A DNA stretch of 64,000 nt, from contig CM066297.1 in the NCBI GenBank assembly GCA_033816765.1, forward strand, positions 1,172,573-1,236,572. Direction: 5' to 3'. The position numbers were made by a program, and so were the translations under genes. Below the pieces are notes generated by a model that saw only the letters and a list, made by a program, of their open reading frames with translations, was not told the origin of the DNA and searched no databases. This document shows, in pieces, positions 17,892 to 28,420 of the stretch. Within the stretch, counting starts at the first letter, position 1; every line of letters starts with the position of its first letter. Origin of the DNA: Nothopassalora personata (Eukaryota > Ascomycota > Dothideomycetes > Mycosphaerellales > Mycosphaerellaceae).

Positions 17892-20258
17892 CTAAAGGTC
17901 CAGCAAATCCACATCCTCTTCGTCAAGCTCACCGAAATCTTCACTCTCGTCGTCGCCTTCGCGATCCGACAGCATCTCCGGCGGGATGACTTCGACATAG
18001 TCTATCGCGTCGTGATACTCCTCGCTGTCACTTGCGACCTTCACATCCGGTATCTGCTCATCGGCGTCATCAGCTACAAGCTCCTCGAGCTTGATGCCTC
18101 CGAATGTCTTCTTCATGAAATCATGCACAGTCTGATCGGGCAGGAGCATTGACTTTGGTGGCAGCGACTGTATCAGCATATTCTTTAGCGATCGGGCTCT
18201 TGACATCGCCACGTAGGCTTGTCCCGGGGCAAAGCACTTGTCCAAGCTTGTGACCACGTTGTCCAGCGTCATGCCCTGCGACTTGTGGATGGAGAGAGCC
18301 CAGCCAGCGATGAGGGGGATCTGCGTACGTGAAAGCAGGCTGTACGGCTCTTCCCTGCCGAGCTCGGTGATGCAGCAGTCCGCGTAGATTGGCATCTCTC
18401 GTCCATCCTTGAAACGCACAATAGGCCAGGTTTTGCCTTCGGCTTGGTCCTTGAAGCAGCGGATTTGGGTCTCGCTGTAGCGACGGTGTACACCAGTGAT
18501 GAGCTCCTCTCCATTATTGGACTGATCTTTGTTGCTATTCTTCGCGCGAGGCATGGTATCATCGTCCATGGCTGTGAAGCCGACGACCTTCCCGGTGCTG
18601 CCATTGACAAGTTTGTCCTTGGTATTGATGTTGCGGGTCAGGATGACAAGCATTCCCTCTTTCAGCTCCAGGTTGTCCTGATAACGGTGCCTGAACAACG
18701 CTTGCAGCGGAGCAATTGTCATACCGTCAGGTCGCGAAGCGTCCACGAATTCTGGATGTTGTCTCACCCAGGTCAGGTCGTCCACACATGTGTAAGTATA
18801 GGAGGGCGTGTCGAGCGCTTCCATATGAGCATGGTTGATGGCGTCGGCCTCTTGCTTGAGCGGGCACAGCTTGACAGCTTCGTCAAAGACAACATCACTT
18901 TGATGATCCAACAGTTCCCTTTCCTGGTCCAGCGTCCAATCCACTCCTTTGCGCATCTTGTGGAGGAGCTTCGTAAAGTGCCCGTCCGATTGCCGATGCA
19001 CTCGCAGCAGCTCAACATTGGCGAAGTCGCAAGCTGCCCAAGCAGGACTAGCGAATGCGTACTTGTCTTCATCTCGAAACTCGCCGTGCTCCTTACACCT
19101 GTAGACGTCTGCTTTTCTCTTATTGGATAATTCGAGTGTTTCGCCACATCTTAGGCATGTCTCGAATGGTAAGACAGGAGGCAGTTGATAGAAGTCGCCG
19201 GTAATGATCACCTGCATATCCCCGAAAGGAGGACCGTCCGATTGTCGTCGCTGAAGAGCTTCCTGTAAGATATACGACAGTCGACTGAGCATGTTATTCT
19301 CAACCATACTGATCTCGTCGATGATCAAGACGTCAATTCTGCAGAAGCGCCGATAATTCTTTGGCATCTTTGCAGCCTTGCTGAGCTCTTTTGGTGAAGC
19401 TTTAGCCAACTTCACAGTCCAACCTGCAAAGCTGTGTATGGTTGACCCATACACTTGTAGTGCTGCCATGCCAGTAGGAGCAACGACTTGAGGCGATAGT
19501 CCGCTCTTGTTGAGATAGCGCACGATGGCCTCGAGTACACGAGACTTACCCGTCCCAGCTGCGCCAGTGAAGAAGACGTTGCGACCTTGGGCAGCGAGCT
19601 TCAGCACTTCGTATTGCTCTTCAGACAGGCTGTATTCCGTCACCGTTTCAGTAAGCCTAGTCAACGTCTCGTCCGAGTCGAAACACTCCTGACACACTCT
19701 GCATTTCTCAACAGGAGGACGCTCGCCACAAGCCCTGCAGATGAGGTGGTCCCGGGTGTAGTGACGCGATCTGTTGGTCACCTTGATCTTCTTGGCCGCA
19801 GGCGTAGTATCGACAGGTCCAGTCAGTGAATCTGCTGGCAGTTCGGGCTCTGTTACTTGGCACTGCCCTCCACACCCATAATCGCAAGAAGTCGAATCGT
19901 GGTTCATGTATTTGACCGCGGCAGCAACATGTTCACCGAGTCTCTCTCTGGAGATCTTCTTACCAGTGCCTTGAGGAAACGACCGGTGAAGACTGTCTGT
20001 CACACCTCTGACCTGTGCCTCAGCACCATCTGGGCCTGAGTACTCGAAGTAGAAGCCAGGCTGGACGCCTTTCAAGACGCAATAGATCTTCTTGCACGAC
20101 TGTGGCACTTCCGAAGCCCTCAACTTCCAGGGAGGCTTTATCTTAATCTCTGCGGTGTCGTTGGCATAGCCGCGCTTCTTGGCGAGTTCTTCGTTGCGAG
20201 CTCGGCGATTCTGTGGCCGGGTGATATTGTTCCTAGTCTGGCCAAGGACATTCGTCAT
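17892..20258 (-). CDS. PIF1-family DNA helicase with RNase H1-like N-terminal domain, 788 aa
   Basis: A superfamily 1B 5'-3' helicase, single exon. The helicase core starts near residue 210 (SLSEEQYEVLKLA). Motif I GAAGTGKS is at about 232-239, Walker B IDEISM near 315, motif III GDFYQLPPV, motif V GWALSIHKSQGMTLDNV and motif VI YVAMSRAR; all key residues are present, so it should be active. Ahead of the core, residues about 57-95 (KIYCVLKGVQPGFYFEY, then AEAQVRGVTDSLHRSF) resemble the hybrid-binding/viroplasmin domain of RNase H1, which binds RNA-DNA hybrids. Two Cys-rich knots follow: CDYGCGGQC at about 125-133 and C-x2-C/C-x2-C at 174-189, plausibly zinc-binding. The C-terminal tail is strongly acidic. 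The canonical nuclear/mitochondrial Pif1 lacks this N terminus, so this is more likely one of the expanded fungal PIF1-like paralogues. No Helitron Rep domain is visible. Confidence 0.9.
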   Translation of the reverse strand: MTNVLGQTRNNITRPQNRRARNEELAKKRGYANDTAEIKIKPPWKLRASEVPQSCKKIYCVLKGVQPGFYFEYSGPDGAEAQVRGVTDSLHRSFPQGTGKKISRERLGEHVAAAVKYMNHDSTSCDYGCGGQCQVTEPELPADSLTGPVDTTPAAKKIKVTNRSRHYTRDHLICRACGERPPVEKCRVCQECFDSDETLTRLTETVTEYSLSEEQYEVLKLAAQGRNVFFTGAAGTGKSRVLEAIVRYLNKSGLSPQVVAPTGMAALQVYGSTIHSFAGWTVKLAKASPKELSKAAKMPKNYRRFCRIDVLIIDEISMVENNMLSRLSYILQEALQRRQSDGPPFGDMQVIITGDFYQLPPVLPFETCLRCGETLELSNKRKADVYRCKEHGEFRDEDKYAFASPAWAACDFANVELLRVHRQSDGHFTKLLHKMRKGVDWTLDQERELLDHQSDVVFDEAVKLCPLKQEADAINHAHMEALDTPSYTYTCVDDLTWVRQHPEFVDASRPDGMTIAPLQALFRHRYQDNLELKEGMLVILTRNINTKDKLVNGSTGKVVGFTAMDDDTMPRAKNSNKDQSNNGEELITGVHRRYSETQIRCFKDQAEGKTWPIVRFKDGREMPIYADCCITELGREEPYSLLSRTQIPLIAGWALSIHKSQGMTLDNVVTSLDKCFAPGQAYVAMSRARSLKNMLIQSLPPKSMLLPDQTVHDFMKKTFGGIKLEELVADDADEQIPDVKVASDSEEYHDAIDYVEVIPPEMLSDREGDDESEDFGELDEEDVDLLDL

Positions 20259-20493
20259 CTTGCTGTCCGCTGCGGCGGTCTGCTGGTCTCATAATGGGCC
20301 GGGTGAGGTTGAAGAATGATGAGCATGCATTTCCTTGCTGCTGTTGTCGTGATCGAAGTCAATGCAGGCCAAGATCTCAGCCGGAGGTCGGTCTAGAACT
20401 AGCCGATCTCTTCCGCGGCCATCTCCAGCATTCATTCAATGGCGGTGCAGTGGATGAGCGTCAGTAGTGCATGTGGTGAAGACAGCATCAGCC

Positions 20494-22104
20494 ATGGCGT
20501 CGTCGATGTGCCTGCGATGCCTCAAGCGCTCTCTGGTCGAAGTCGAGTCATCTCTCCCTAACAACGCCGTCCAATGCGCCGCCTTCTCGACCTCGTCGCC
20601 CCTGTCCGCTCACGCTCATCCCGTCAAGAAGGGCGTCGTCGCCAAGCCAGCAGCACCATCAGGACGAACGCTGCGGTTGACGAAGAACACGCGTGCACCA
20701 ACGACGAGGCCTCCGGCGATTGGAGAGCGAAAGGCGATCAGGAAACGCGTCGTGCTCAGCAACACCAACGCCTTAGAAGTGGCCGGTCTGCACGACTTGC
20801 CCAGCCAATACGCGCAGATTCAGGCGGCGGAGGGGAAAGTGCTGGGCCTTCCAAACGATACTGTGGATGCCTTGCGAGCACTGGAAGCCTTCAAGCCGAC
20901 GCAAGGATGGAGTCTGTTCCGACGGCCGGCCAGCTTGATCAGGAAGGAGACGGTAGAGCTGGCGGGCGACATCGAGTGGGTAGCGCAGGACAGCGAGGGC
21001 AGAGTGGTGCGCAAAGTGCTCTTTGGTGAGCGTGGAAGTGGCAAGAGCGTGTTGCAGCTGCAAGCACTCGCAATTGCACAGCTCAAGAAATGGATCGTCG
21101 TGCACATACCAGAGGCCAAGGACCTGACGAATGCGCATACTTCGTACCAGCCTATCAAGACACCCGACGGCACCCTCTACGAACAGCCACACTACACAGC
21201 GAATCTGCTGGAGAACCTGGGCAAGGCCAACCAGGAGGTCCTCAGCGACATGTTCGTATCGCAGCAACACGACCTGCCCATTCAGATCCAACCCAAGACC
21301 TCGCTCGCACAGCTGGCCGAAATTGGTGCAAGAGACCCAGATCTAGCATGGCCCATCTGGCAAGCACTCTGGAGCGAGCTGTTGGCTCCATCGCAAGAAG
21401 GCCAAGGTCTGCAGCGACCGCCGGTCATGTTCACCTGCGATGCTGTCGACCACATCATGCGCCTGTCAGCCTATCTCAACCCAGAGGCCGAGCCCATTCA
21501 CGCTCACGAGCTCACTTTGGTGAAGCACTTCATCTCACTCCTATCTGGCACGACCCAAATGCCGAACGGAGGCATGGTCCTCGCGGCTACATCCCAGTCA
21601 AATCGTGCCGCTGCTCCGACTCTCGACACTGCACTCGCCATAAATGAACACATACAGACATTCCAGCGGATGGACCTAGCTCCCGACCAGCCTCAGAAAG
21701 AGATAGAGAAAGCGCTCAAACAGCACGAGGAGCGCGTTGAAGAGATACATCGTGAGAGTCGTGGGAAGCAGACGTACGAGGAAGCGCAAGCAAGTCAAGA
21801 AAAGATCAAGCAAGAGCGGAGGAAGTGCCAGGAAACGGTCGCTTACTGGAAACGGTTGATAATGCCGGAATGGGACCCATACGTCTCCTACGACAAGTGG
21901 GTCCAGGAAGCAATGCAGACTGTTGGTGTCCACAAAGTGGAAGGCTTGAGCAAAGAGGAGGCTCGCGGCATCATGGAATACTACGCTTACTCTGGTATGT
22001 TGCGCAGTACCGTGACTGATGGCCTAGTCAGTGAGAAGTGGACATTGGCTGGTGGAGGCATCATTGGACAGATCGAGCACGGCACTGTGCGAGCTCGCTT
22101 CTAG
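20494..22104 (+). CDS. Mitochondrial small-subunit ribosomal protein mS29 (DAP3/Rsm23 family), 536 aa
   Basis: A GTP-binding component of the mitochondrial 37S/28S ribosomal subunit. The N terminus is rich in Ser, Arg and Ala with few acidic residues, typical of a mitochondrial presequence. The P-loop GERGSGKS sits in VLFGERGSGKSVLQLQALAI, the family's single recognisable nucleotide-binding motif. Downstream segments WIVVHIPEAKDLTNAHTSY and PVMFTCDAVDHIM fit the DAP3 fold. A lysine/glutamate-rich helix near the C terminus (ESRGKQTYEEAQASQEK) is a fungal insertion region. I chose the ATG at 20494 because its context (CAGCCATGG) is strong and it begins the presequence-like segment; an upstream in-frame ATG at 20467 would add nine residues. 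Single exon, divergent from the helicase gene. Confidence 0.9.
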   Translation: MASSMCLRCLKRSLVEVESSLPNNAVQCAAFSTSSPLSAHAHPVKKGVVAKPAAPSGRTLRLTKNTRAPTTRPPAIGERKAIRKRVVLSNTNALEVAGLHDLPSQYAQIQAAEGKVLGLPNDTVDALRALEAFKPTQGWSLFRRPASLIRKETVELAGDIEWVAQDSEGRVVRKVLFGERGSGKSVLQLQALAIAQLKKWIVVHIPEAKDLTNAHTSYQPIKTPDGTLYEQPHYTANLLENLGKANQEVLSDMFVSQQHDLPIQIQPKTSLAQLAEIGARDPDLAWPIWQALWSELLAPSQEGQGLQRPPVMFTCDAVDHIMRLSAYLNPEAEPIHAHELTLVKHFISLLSGTTQMPNGGMVLAATSQSNRAAAPTLDTALAINEHIQTFQRMDLAPDQPQKEIEKALKQHEERVEEIHRESRGKQTYEEAQASQEKIKQERRKCQETVAYWKRLIMPEWDPYVSYDKWVQEAMQTVGVHKVEGLSKEEARGIMEYYAYSGMLRSTVTDGLVSEKWTLAGGGIIGQIEHGTVRARF

Positions 22105-24019
22105 ATGGTTACCAGTAGAGACATGTACAACAAATCTAACCTGCCATACACGGCCGCATCCTCGGGGTCGAAGTCAGTGGTCGAAAGCTTGAACAACTGA
22201 GGGAATGCGAATGACAATTACGGAAACCGATCTCTGATCGCACCCTATCTCTATGGCCGTCTCCCCGGCCTACATCCCCAACTCGCTAAGATGCTTAAAT
22301 GATCTCAGGTTAAAGACCAAGACTCTTCCGCGACCACGGCTCGAATAGCGGTCAAGAAGGACGGGGAATTCGAGGCGAGCCATTATGAGCTTTACTTTCA
22401 CATGCAAGATGCGCGAGTGGTTGAGTACTTCCAACATAAGTGTGTCTACTTCTTGTCAACCCTCTTTGCAGACCTTTTCTGAACCATCTTCGCTACTGCA
22501 TCACTGATTTTTGGTGCGTCCTCATTCTCCTCATTTCCCCCCTCTATCGTGTTTACTTCCATACCATCCACCGGCACTCTCGCATCAGGCTGATCCGCCG
22601 CTGGCCTAGCAGTATCACCAGCTCCCGCTGTTCCGCTATACGGTTAGTCTCGCCCCTAACTCCTCGCCACGCTTTCTTTTGCAGGAAGGCGTACATATTT
22701 CAGAACGGGAGGATATCGAAATAGTACTCGACATTGTCCGCCAGTAGGTCTGGAGGACTGAGGCTGAAAGAAGTATCACATGCTGAAAGTCAGCATCAGC
22801 GCTGCAAACAAAAGAGACTTTGAGAACATGCTACGTCATGTGTGATGATGATCGAGATGGCTACTATTGTACAAAGGATTTCTGCTGCAGAAGGATTATG
22901 TACTGTTCTGGCAGGTTCCCGAAAGAAGTCTAGACATTTCCCCAGCGAGAGGAATAATGGAAGGCACAATGATAGGAACAAGATTAGACCAGGAATGGAT
23001 ATTGTACAGATATGGAAGGCAGAGAACCACCCACTCTGTGATAAGTGAGTCGAGCGAGATTGAACTGATCTTCTCTGCCCTCGTGAACGATACATATTAG
23101 TTGTCAAGCGATGCCGGTCTCAATCGAGATCGAAAGGATCGAATGATCCAGCGATACTTGGTCGCATATCATCTCGCGCTATCCTCGTACCATCCAGCAT
23201 CGACATCCGAACTGACATGCTTGGCCGCAATCAAATCAGACGCCATGCAGCACGAAGGCAGGAAGTCCGAGATAGAATCCAAGATGATACTAGCGATCAA
23301 TCTACTAGGCGTTCGTAACCGAGGTTCGAAGGGTGGCGGCAAGAGAGACAGAAGCATCATCAAGAATATCGGCGGTTTCCTGGCTAGTATGATGGGAATA
23401 CGCCCACGAGAGAGGCCTTGCAATGTTCGTCACAGTCATCATGGTCAGCCGACGGTCCAGTCGCCAGTACCGACACGAGAGCAATCGATTCCCGCTCGAC
23501 GAAGCTGGGCCTGATGAGGACTCATTGCAAGTGGCCAATCCATATATCTGGAGGCCAGTCTGCTTGAACACGGAGCAAAGCTGTAGAATGCAAGACATAG
23601 CACTCGTCGTCCTCTACGACGACTGGTGACATCGTTCAGAGAAGGCAAAGATCGTGCTGGTCGATTCTTGCTCCCTTGGCCAGATGATGTCCTCGTCGCA
23701 TCAAATCGCCTGTGCTACGGCGATGCGTGAAGTTTGACGCCGTCATGTATACAGCGTATACAGCTTGCTTGGAGTGGAGGTTGATGTTTGACGTTTGTGT
23801 TCCTTCGGCTTCCAGTGTTGTCGATTGCAGGGTCCAACGGGCGGCGCCATCCCGCACCGAATGCTACGGGGATACTGCTTCGGTGAATCGCAGCCACGAC
23901 AACTCCGCAACACGCACCAAGCCCTGACACACGTCCACCACCGTTCGACCTCTGCCAATCTCTTCTTGACAAATAGACACTTCTTCCCTCTGTTTGACTC
24001 AAGCCGCACGACAGCAACC
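22105..24019. other. Intergenic region, about 1.9 kb, no supported gene
   Basis: Several 60-140 codon frames overlap on both strands without domain, signal peptide or coherent splice sites. The last 200 nt before 24020 are CA-rich and resemble the tropomyosin leader. Confidence 0.5.
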
Positions 24020-24769
24020 ATGGATCAGATCAAGAAGGTATGCTTGACCGCTCACCCTGCCTGCCCCTCCATCCTGTATTGAAACACCCATGTGTGTGTT
24101 TCTGAAAGCATATATCGCCCGCTGCGAAAACAACCACCAGCTTCTCGACTGCTGCCACATCCGTCATGCCACTCCCTAGCAGCTCGCTGACGACTATGCT
24201 ATTGACAGCGTATGAATGCTCTCCGCATCGAGGCCGACGAGTCAGCAGCCAAGGTCGAGGAGCTCTCCAACAAGGTCAAGACACTTGAGCAAGAGAACCT
24301 CTCCAAGGAACAAGAGATCACCTCCCTCCAACACAAGAACAGCATGCTCGAGCAAGAGGTCGAGAAGCTCGAGAAACTGCACGGCGACGCTAAGGCCGCG
24401 GCGGACGAGAGCGCACAACATGGCTCCGCGTACGACGCACTACAGAGGAAGCTGCAGCTTCTTGAGGAGGAGGCAGAGGAGAACGACAAGCAATTGAGGG
24501 AAACGAACGAGAAGTCAGTAGCCCTGAGACCGGACAAAGCCATAATCCTATTGAAGCCCAGCGGGCTGCAGAAGATGGTCGATGCTGACAATGTGGAACT
24601 ATACAGGCTTCGCCAAACCGATGTCAAGGCTGGTCACTACGAGCGTAAAGTCCAGGCCCTCGAGGCATCGCGCGACCAGTGGGAGACCAAGTACGAGGAG
24701 ATGGCCAAGAAATACGCCCAGACCAAGAAGGAGCTGGACGATTTTGTTGCTGAGATTGGTAACATCTGA
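24020..24769 (+). CDS. Tropomyosin, 161 aa
   Basis: An actin-filament-binding coiled-coil dimer that stabilises actin cables and contractile rings. Three exons: 24020-24037 (MDQIKK), 24209-24513 and 24607-24769. The introns are 171 nt (donor GTATGC) and 93 nt (donor GTCAGT); total length is exactly the 161 aa usual for fungal tropomyosin. Heptad repeats run through the whole protein, e.g. EELSNKVKTLEQENLSKEQE and LQRKLQLLEEEAEENDKQLR, with the conserved C-terminal LRQTDVKAGHYERKVQALE and ending AEIGNI. The tiny first exon is typical of this gene in filamentous ascomycetes. The 171-nt first intron is the longest seen in the window. Confidence 0.95.
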
Positions 24770-25164
24770 GCGACCTGCGCTGCAACACGACCTATGCATG
24801 GCCTCCTACGAAGTGCTAATGTGCGTGCCTAATCTCAAGGGTGCTACGCGATCGAGCTATCGGACCTTTCGGCGGTGAACTTCTCGAGGCCGCTGCACAG
24901 GCAGATGCTCTAGTCGGGACGCCGAAGTGTGATAACGTATGGTTATGGATGGGGTCAATACCGCTTGCTGCTGCTTGGCATCACCAGGCTTGCCGAGAAA
25001 GGGAGCCCATGCACAGAACTAGCGATGTTGGGAAGTTCTCACATAGCATGCGCAATGCCCATCCTTTGAAAGATCATCAGAACGACTCGTCGCCTCGACC
25101 ATTCCAGGGCACAGAGCTGGGCATCCAACACCTACCGCATGTCGACATGCACCGCGAGACATTA
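24770..25164. other. Convergent 3' spacer
   Basis: A 395-nt gap between the ends of tropomyosin and the Rrp17-like gene; only untranslated sequence is expected. Confidence 0.6.
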
Positions 25165-25876
25165 TCAACCCTCCCTCCGGGCTTTCGCGAACTTCTTATT
25201 CTGTGAATGCTGCTTCTTCCTAGTAACTGCCCTCTCTGCCTTGCTCTCATACCTAAACTTCTTCTTCTTAACCCTGGACTTGTCATCCCAAGGCCGCTTC
25301 TTCTTCTGCGGCTTGGTATCTGCCTCGTCTTTCGCCGCATACTTTGCCTTCTCTGCTTCCTTGTCGACCTCTTCCTCTTCATCATCTCCCATCGCTTCCA
25401 CTGTGACGGTGGTGTATTTGTCTTCGTCGATGTATTCTGCGTCATCCGGGAGTTGCTCCTCCTCGGTCGGTATAGCCGCTGGTGCTAAGTCGGTGGCTGT
25501 TGTGGACGACTCGCCAAAGCCCTTGAACTCATCGTCGTCCTCCCACTCGCCGTTCAGGATTGCATTCTGTTTCCGGAGTTCATCATTAACGGCTGCGACG
25601 TGGGATTCGAGATCTTCTCTTCGTTGTTCTCGTAACTATACAGACTTAGCTCCCTGCTCGGTTTCAAGACTTTCAGAGAATTGATCGCCTTACCTGTTTT
25701 CTTTCGCGCACTTTCTCCTCCTTTTCCCGCTTGATCGCTGCTTGCTTTGCGGCTTCTTTGCGGGCTGTCTTGCGCTTCGAGAAGCCGGTGAGGTATTCGT
25801 CGCGGGCGGAGTTGTCGAACTTGAGTTCTTCGACGGGGCGATCGACCAGCCTGCGTTCCTTGGTGAAGGGAGCCAT
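25165..25876 (-). CDS. Nucleolar ribosome-biogenesis factor of the Rrp17/Nol12 (Nop25) family, 217 aa
   Basis: Rrp17 is a 5'-3' exonuclease acting on pre-60S rRNA. Exons are 25876-25694 and 25635-25165, split by a 58-nt intron (donor GTAAGG, acceptor TATAG), 218 codons with stop. The N-terminal block KFDNSARDEYLTGFSKRK followed by a long Lys/Arg/Glu-rich helix (TARKEAAKQAAIKREKEEKV) is the Nop25 signature. The central part is acidic (EWEDDDEFKGFG) and the C terminus is strongly basic (KPQKKKRPWDDKSRVKKKKF, then RKKQHSQNKKFAKARREG), fitting nucleolar targeting. Convergent with tropomyosin, and head to head with the BIG1-like gene across 178 nt. Confidence 0.88.
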
Positions 25877-26054
25877 TGTGAGAGGCTGGTTGTGTTGGAT
25901 GGAGGTGTGGGAGATGTTGTCGCGAAATTTACCTTTGTAGAGAGAGTTGGTTGCGCTCGGGGATCTTTCGGATCTTACCGAGAGTGAGCTTCATCATTGA
26001 GCATCTGAGCAGGCGACGACGTTTCGTTGGCACATAGACACACAACCAACTACG

Positions 26055-27007
26055 ATGAAAAGCTCGATACTCCCACTTCTCCTCGCAGCGAGGACTGCGC
26101 ATGGTCTACGCGATGCGAGTCCTTTCTTCTTGCTCTCCACTGAGCCGTACGAGCCCCATCATCACGATCATATACATCACAGCTAACATCACAATCCAGC
26201 ATCGACTCAAGCTCCCTCCACTCCCAACAACTGACCACCTCCTCTTCCCTCGAAGACTCCCTCATCGCTTCGATCCCCTGCGATGTCTCCCGCCACATCT
26301 TCCTCGAGCAAGCCGGCGTACGCTCCCACGATCTCACAAAGGGCAGCATGCCACACATGCAGAGGAGAACATCCGACAGCAAGACATACAAGAGCGTCGT
26401 AGAGATACCCGAAGTCATGGGCGAAGTCGACTTCCGACGGATCGCTTCCGCAGTCCGTGAACGGTGTAACCGCGATCAGGCGGGTGAGGAGGTCATCTTG
26501 CGATTCCAGAGTTTAGTGGGTGAGGAGAAGGCTGAGGTGAGGAAGAGTATCATCAAGGAGGCGGATGAGATAATTCAGACTACGCTGCATGCCTTGTCGA
26601 ATCACACCAGTCATGTTCTGGTGTATGTTGGCGGATCGACCAGGGAGATTGAGGGAGAGGGCTATGAGATGGATGAGCCGCCTTTCCATGAGAATATGCA
26701 CACCGATCTGAAGAGGGATATTGGGCAAGGTTTGAGGAGGCGGCAGACGAAGGAGCAGGATGATTTCCAGAGGGGGTTGCCGTTGTTTGAGCAGTATCAG
26801 TTTTTGTCGCCGGGTAAGTCAAGGGGAAAGAGTGGGAGATAGGCAGTCTCGCTAACAGGTCGTGCAGGAATCTTCATGGGTCTCACAGTAGCTTTGCTCC
26901 TATTCATCATCCTGTACGTTGGCATCTCGGCCATTGCAGGGCTGGAGGTGTCGTACATGGCTTTCAGCAAGGAAATGGGACCACAGGCACAGAAGAAGCA
27001 GCAGTAG
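26055..27007 (+). CDS. BIG1 / V-ATPase accessory S1-like ER membrane protein, 281 aa
   Basis: A type I membrane protein of the Big1 family, linked in yeast to cell-wall beta-1,6-glucan and related to the V-ATPase assembly factor Voa1/ATP6AP1. Exons are 26055-26146, 26200-26813 and 26868-27007; both introns (53 and 54 nt) carry a perfect GCTAAC branch site. The protein opens with a signal peptide (MKSSILPLLLAARTAHGL) followed by SPFFLLSTEP, a family hallmark. The luminal part includes CDVSRHIFLEQAGVRSHDLT. A single transmembrane segment near the C terminus (LTVALLLFIILYVGISAIAG) precedes the conserved LEVSYMAFSKEMGPQAQKKQ tail, the region shared with V-ATPase S1. Exon phases join in frame to a clean stop at 27007. 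Confidence 0.88.
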
Positions 27008-28420
27008 ATCAGATTCTGCTACACGTCATGACAGGGAGAGGCGTTACTTATTAGTCTGTATTGTGTATAAGAGTATGTATCATGAATGAAGTGTCAGGAT
27101 CACTTAGAGGCTCACTCAACCCAACACTGCGCGAAGGCATTACATGCGGTCGTGTCCGGCGTCACCAGTAACACACCACCCACCTCGTGCCAGTCTCTAT
27201 CACCCCGTCCTCACCGAGGATCACAACAACCACATGCCCATCCACCCCCACTACCGAACGGCTCACTCTTCGCAGCTTCGAGTCTCTTTGTCCCCAACGT
27301 TGCCTGCGAAACAAGCAGGCAAGGTACAAAAGTTCTTGCTTCGAGGCCAAACTTCTCGTTCTCCCCCACCAACGACGACATATAAAGCAAAAGGTGAAGG
27401 TGAACATGTATTTGCCCTCTGCTGGTCTGCGTTAGGAGGGATGGGGGTTAGGAAGGGGTCGGTAACAAGATTGCTTGAATTGCCTATTGCCGGAATGGTC
27501 ATGGACGTGATACAGTCCTTTGGGTAGAACTATTACTCTATAGGGTGCACTCCACCGCCTTCTACTTGATGCTTGCGTCAGCCGTGACTACTGGTTACCT
27601 TTTATTCTTTCTGTCCAATCTATACATGGACGCCCAGGGACAAAAGAATCAAACCAAGTAACGTGCTGTTGCTGTACGAGAGGAAGATTTCTCATTCCAT
27701 TGATGACTCGGGGTTTTGATGTGCTTTTTTGTCTCAAGGTATCTGAGTGTCATGCAAGTGCTTACTAGGCCGGGTAGTGTGAAGTGTTGTAGAGAGCTAA
27801 AATCGCTGGTCATTCGGTAAGTGACATTGCCTGCGGGTTTTCGGCTCTCGACTAGAGACAGAAGCCGCGCTCAGACTCTCGCTCTTCAGATCAGGCAGCA
27901 AAGTCTGGAAATCTGGGTTGTGTATCGTATGGTGGAGTGTCGACAGGACCGCAGGATTGGAGCAAGGATTTGGGCTGCTGAATTGTGGATCCGGTACTAT
28001 TGGACTTCGTGACGTTAAGAAGAAAAGGACATCGGATGCGTGGATGATGGCGAATTGAGGCGAGAGATACGAGCTTCCTGGATCGTGATTTCTAGTGCTT
28101 GTGGCACGAGTACTTCAACTCGTCGTGTGGCAGTTTGCGCTTTCCTTTGCCAAGCGACTCGGGGCTCTCTGGGCCCAAGTGAGCGTTGTTGAAGACGATA
28201 ACCGGGAGCTCTTGCATTACCTCAGAACCAATCTCAAGTCGTCTATGCGGTTTCCAAGGGAGAGACCATGCTGACGGATTGCGCAGGGTAGCTTGCCTGC
28301 AGCAGGCGGCGTACACGGTGTACTGCACTCTGTAGCCGTAGGCGGAGCAGGGCTGACCGATGTCACAGGAGGTAAAGACTTTCCGAAACCACAGGCGTTG
28401 GCGGTAGAAGAATTGGAGTT
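27008..28420. other. Intergenic region, about 1.4 kb, no supported gene
   Basis: Overlapping 60-130 codon frames occur at 27086-27527 on both strands, without domains. A 121-codon minus-strand frame (28092-28457) overlaps the 3' end of the next gene in another frame and is not supported. Confidence 0.5.

Noticed and set aside
17892..20258. PIF1-like gene considered as part of a Helitron
   Set aside because: No Rep endonuclease domain, no OTU or replication-protein modules, and no CTRR/hairpin termini were seen around it.
23310..23345. GGTTCGAAGG, resembling a tRNA B-box
   Set aside because: No matching A-box, cloverleaf or acceptor stem could be formed around it; other GGTTCGA hits in the window lie in coding sequence.
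22440..23629. Cluster of overlapping 60-137 codon frames
   Set aside because: Frames conflict with one another on both strands; no splice structure, conserved motif or signal peptide supports any of them.
27144..27527. 127-codon plus-strand frame
   Set aside because: Low-complexity His/Pro/Ser composition, with overlapping frames on both strands of similar quality.
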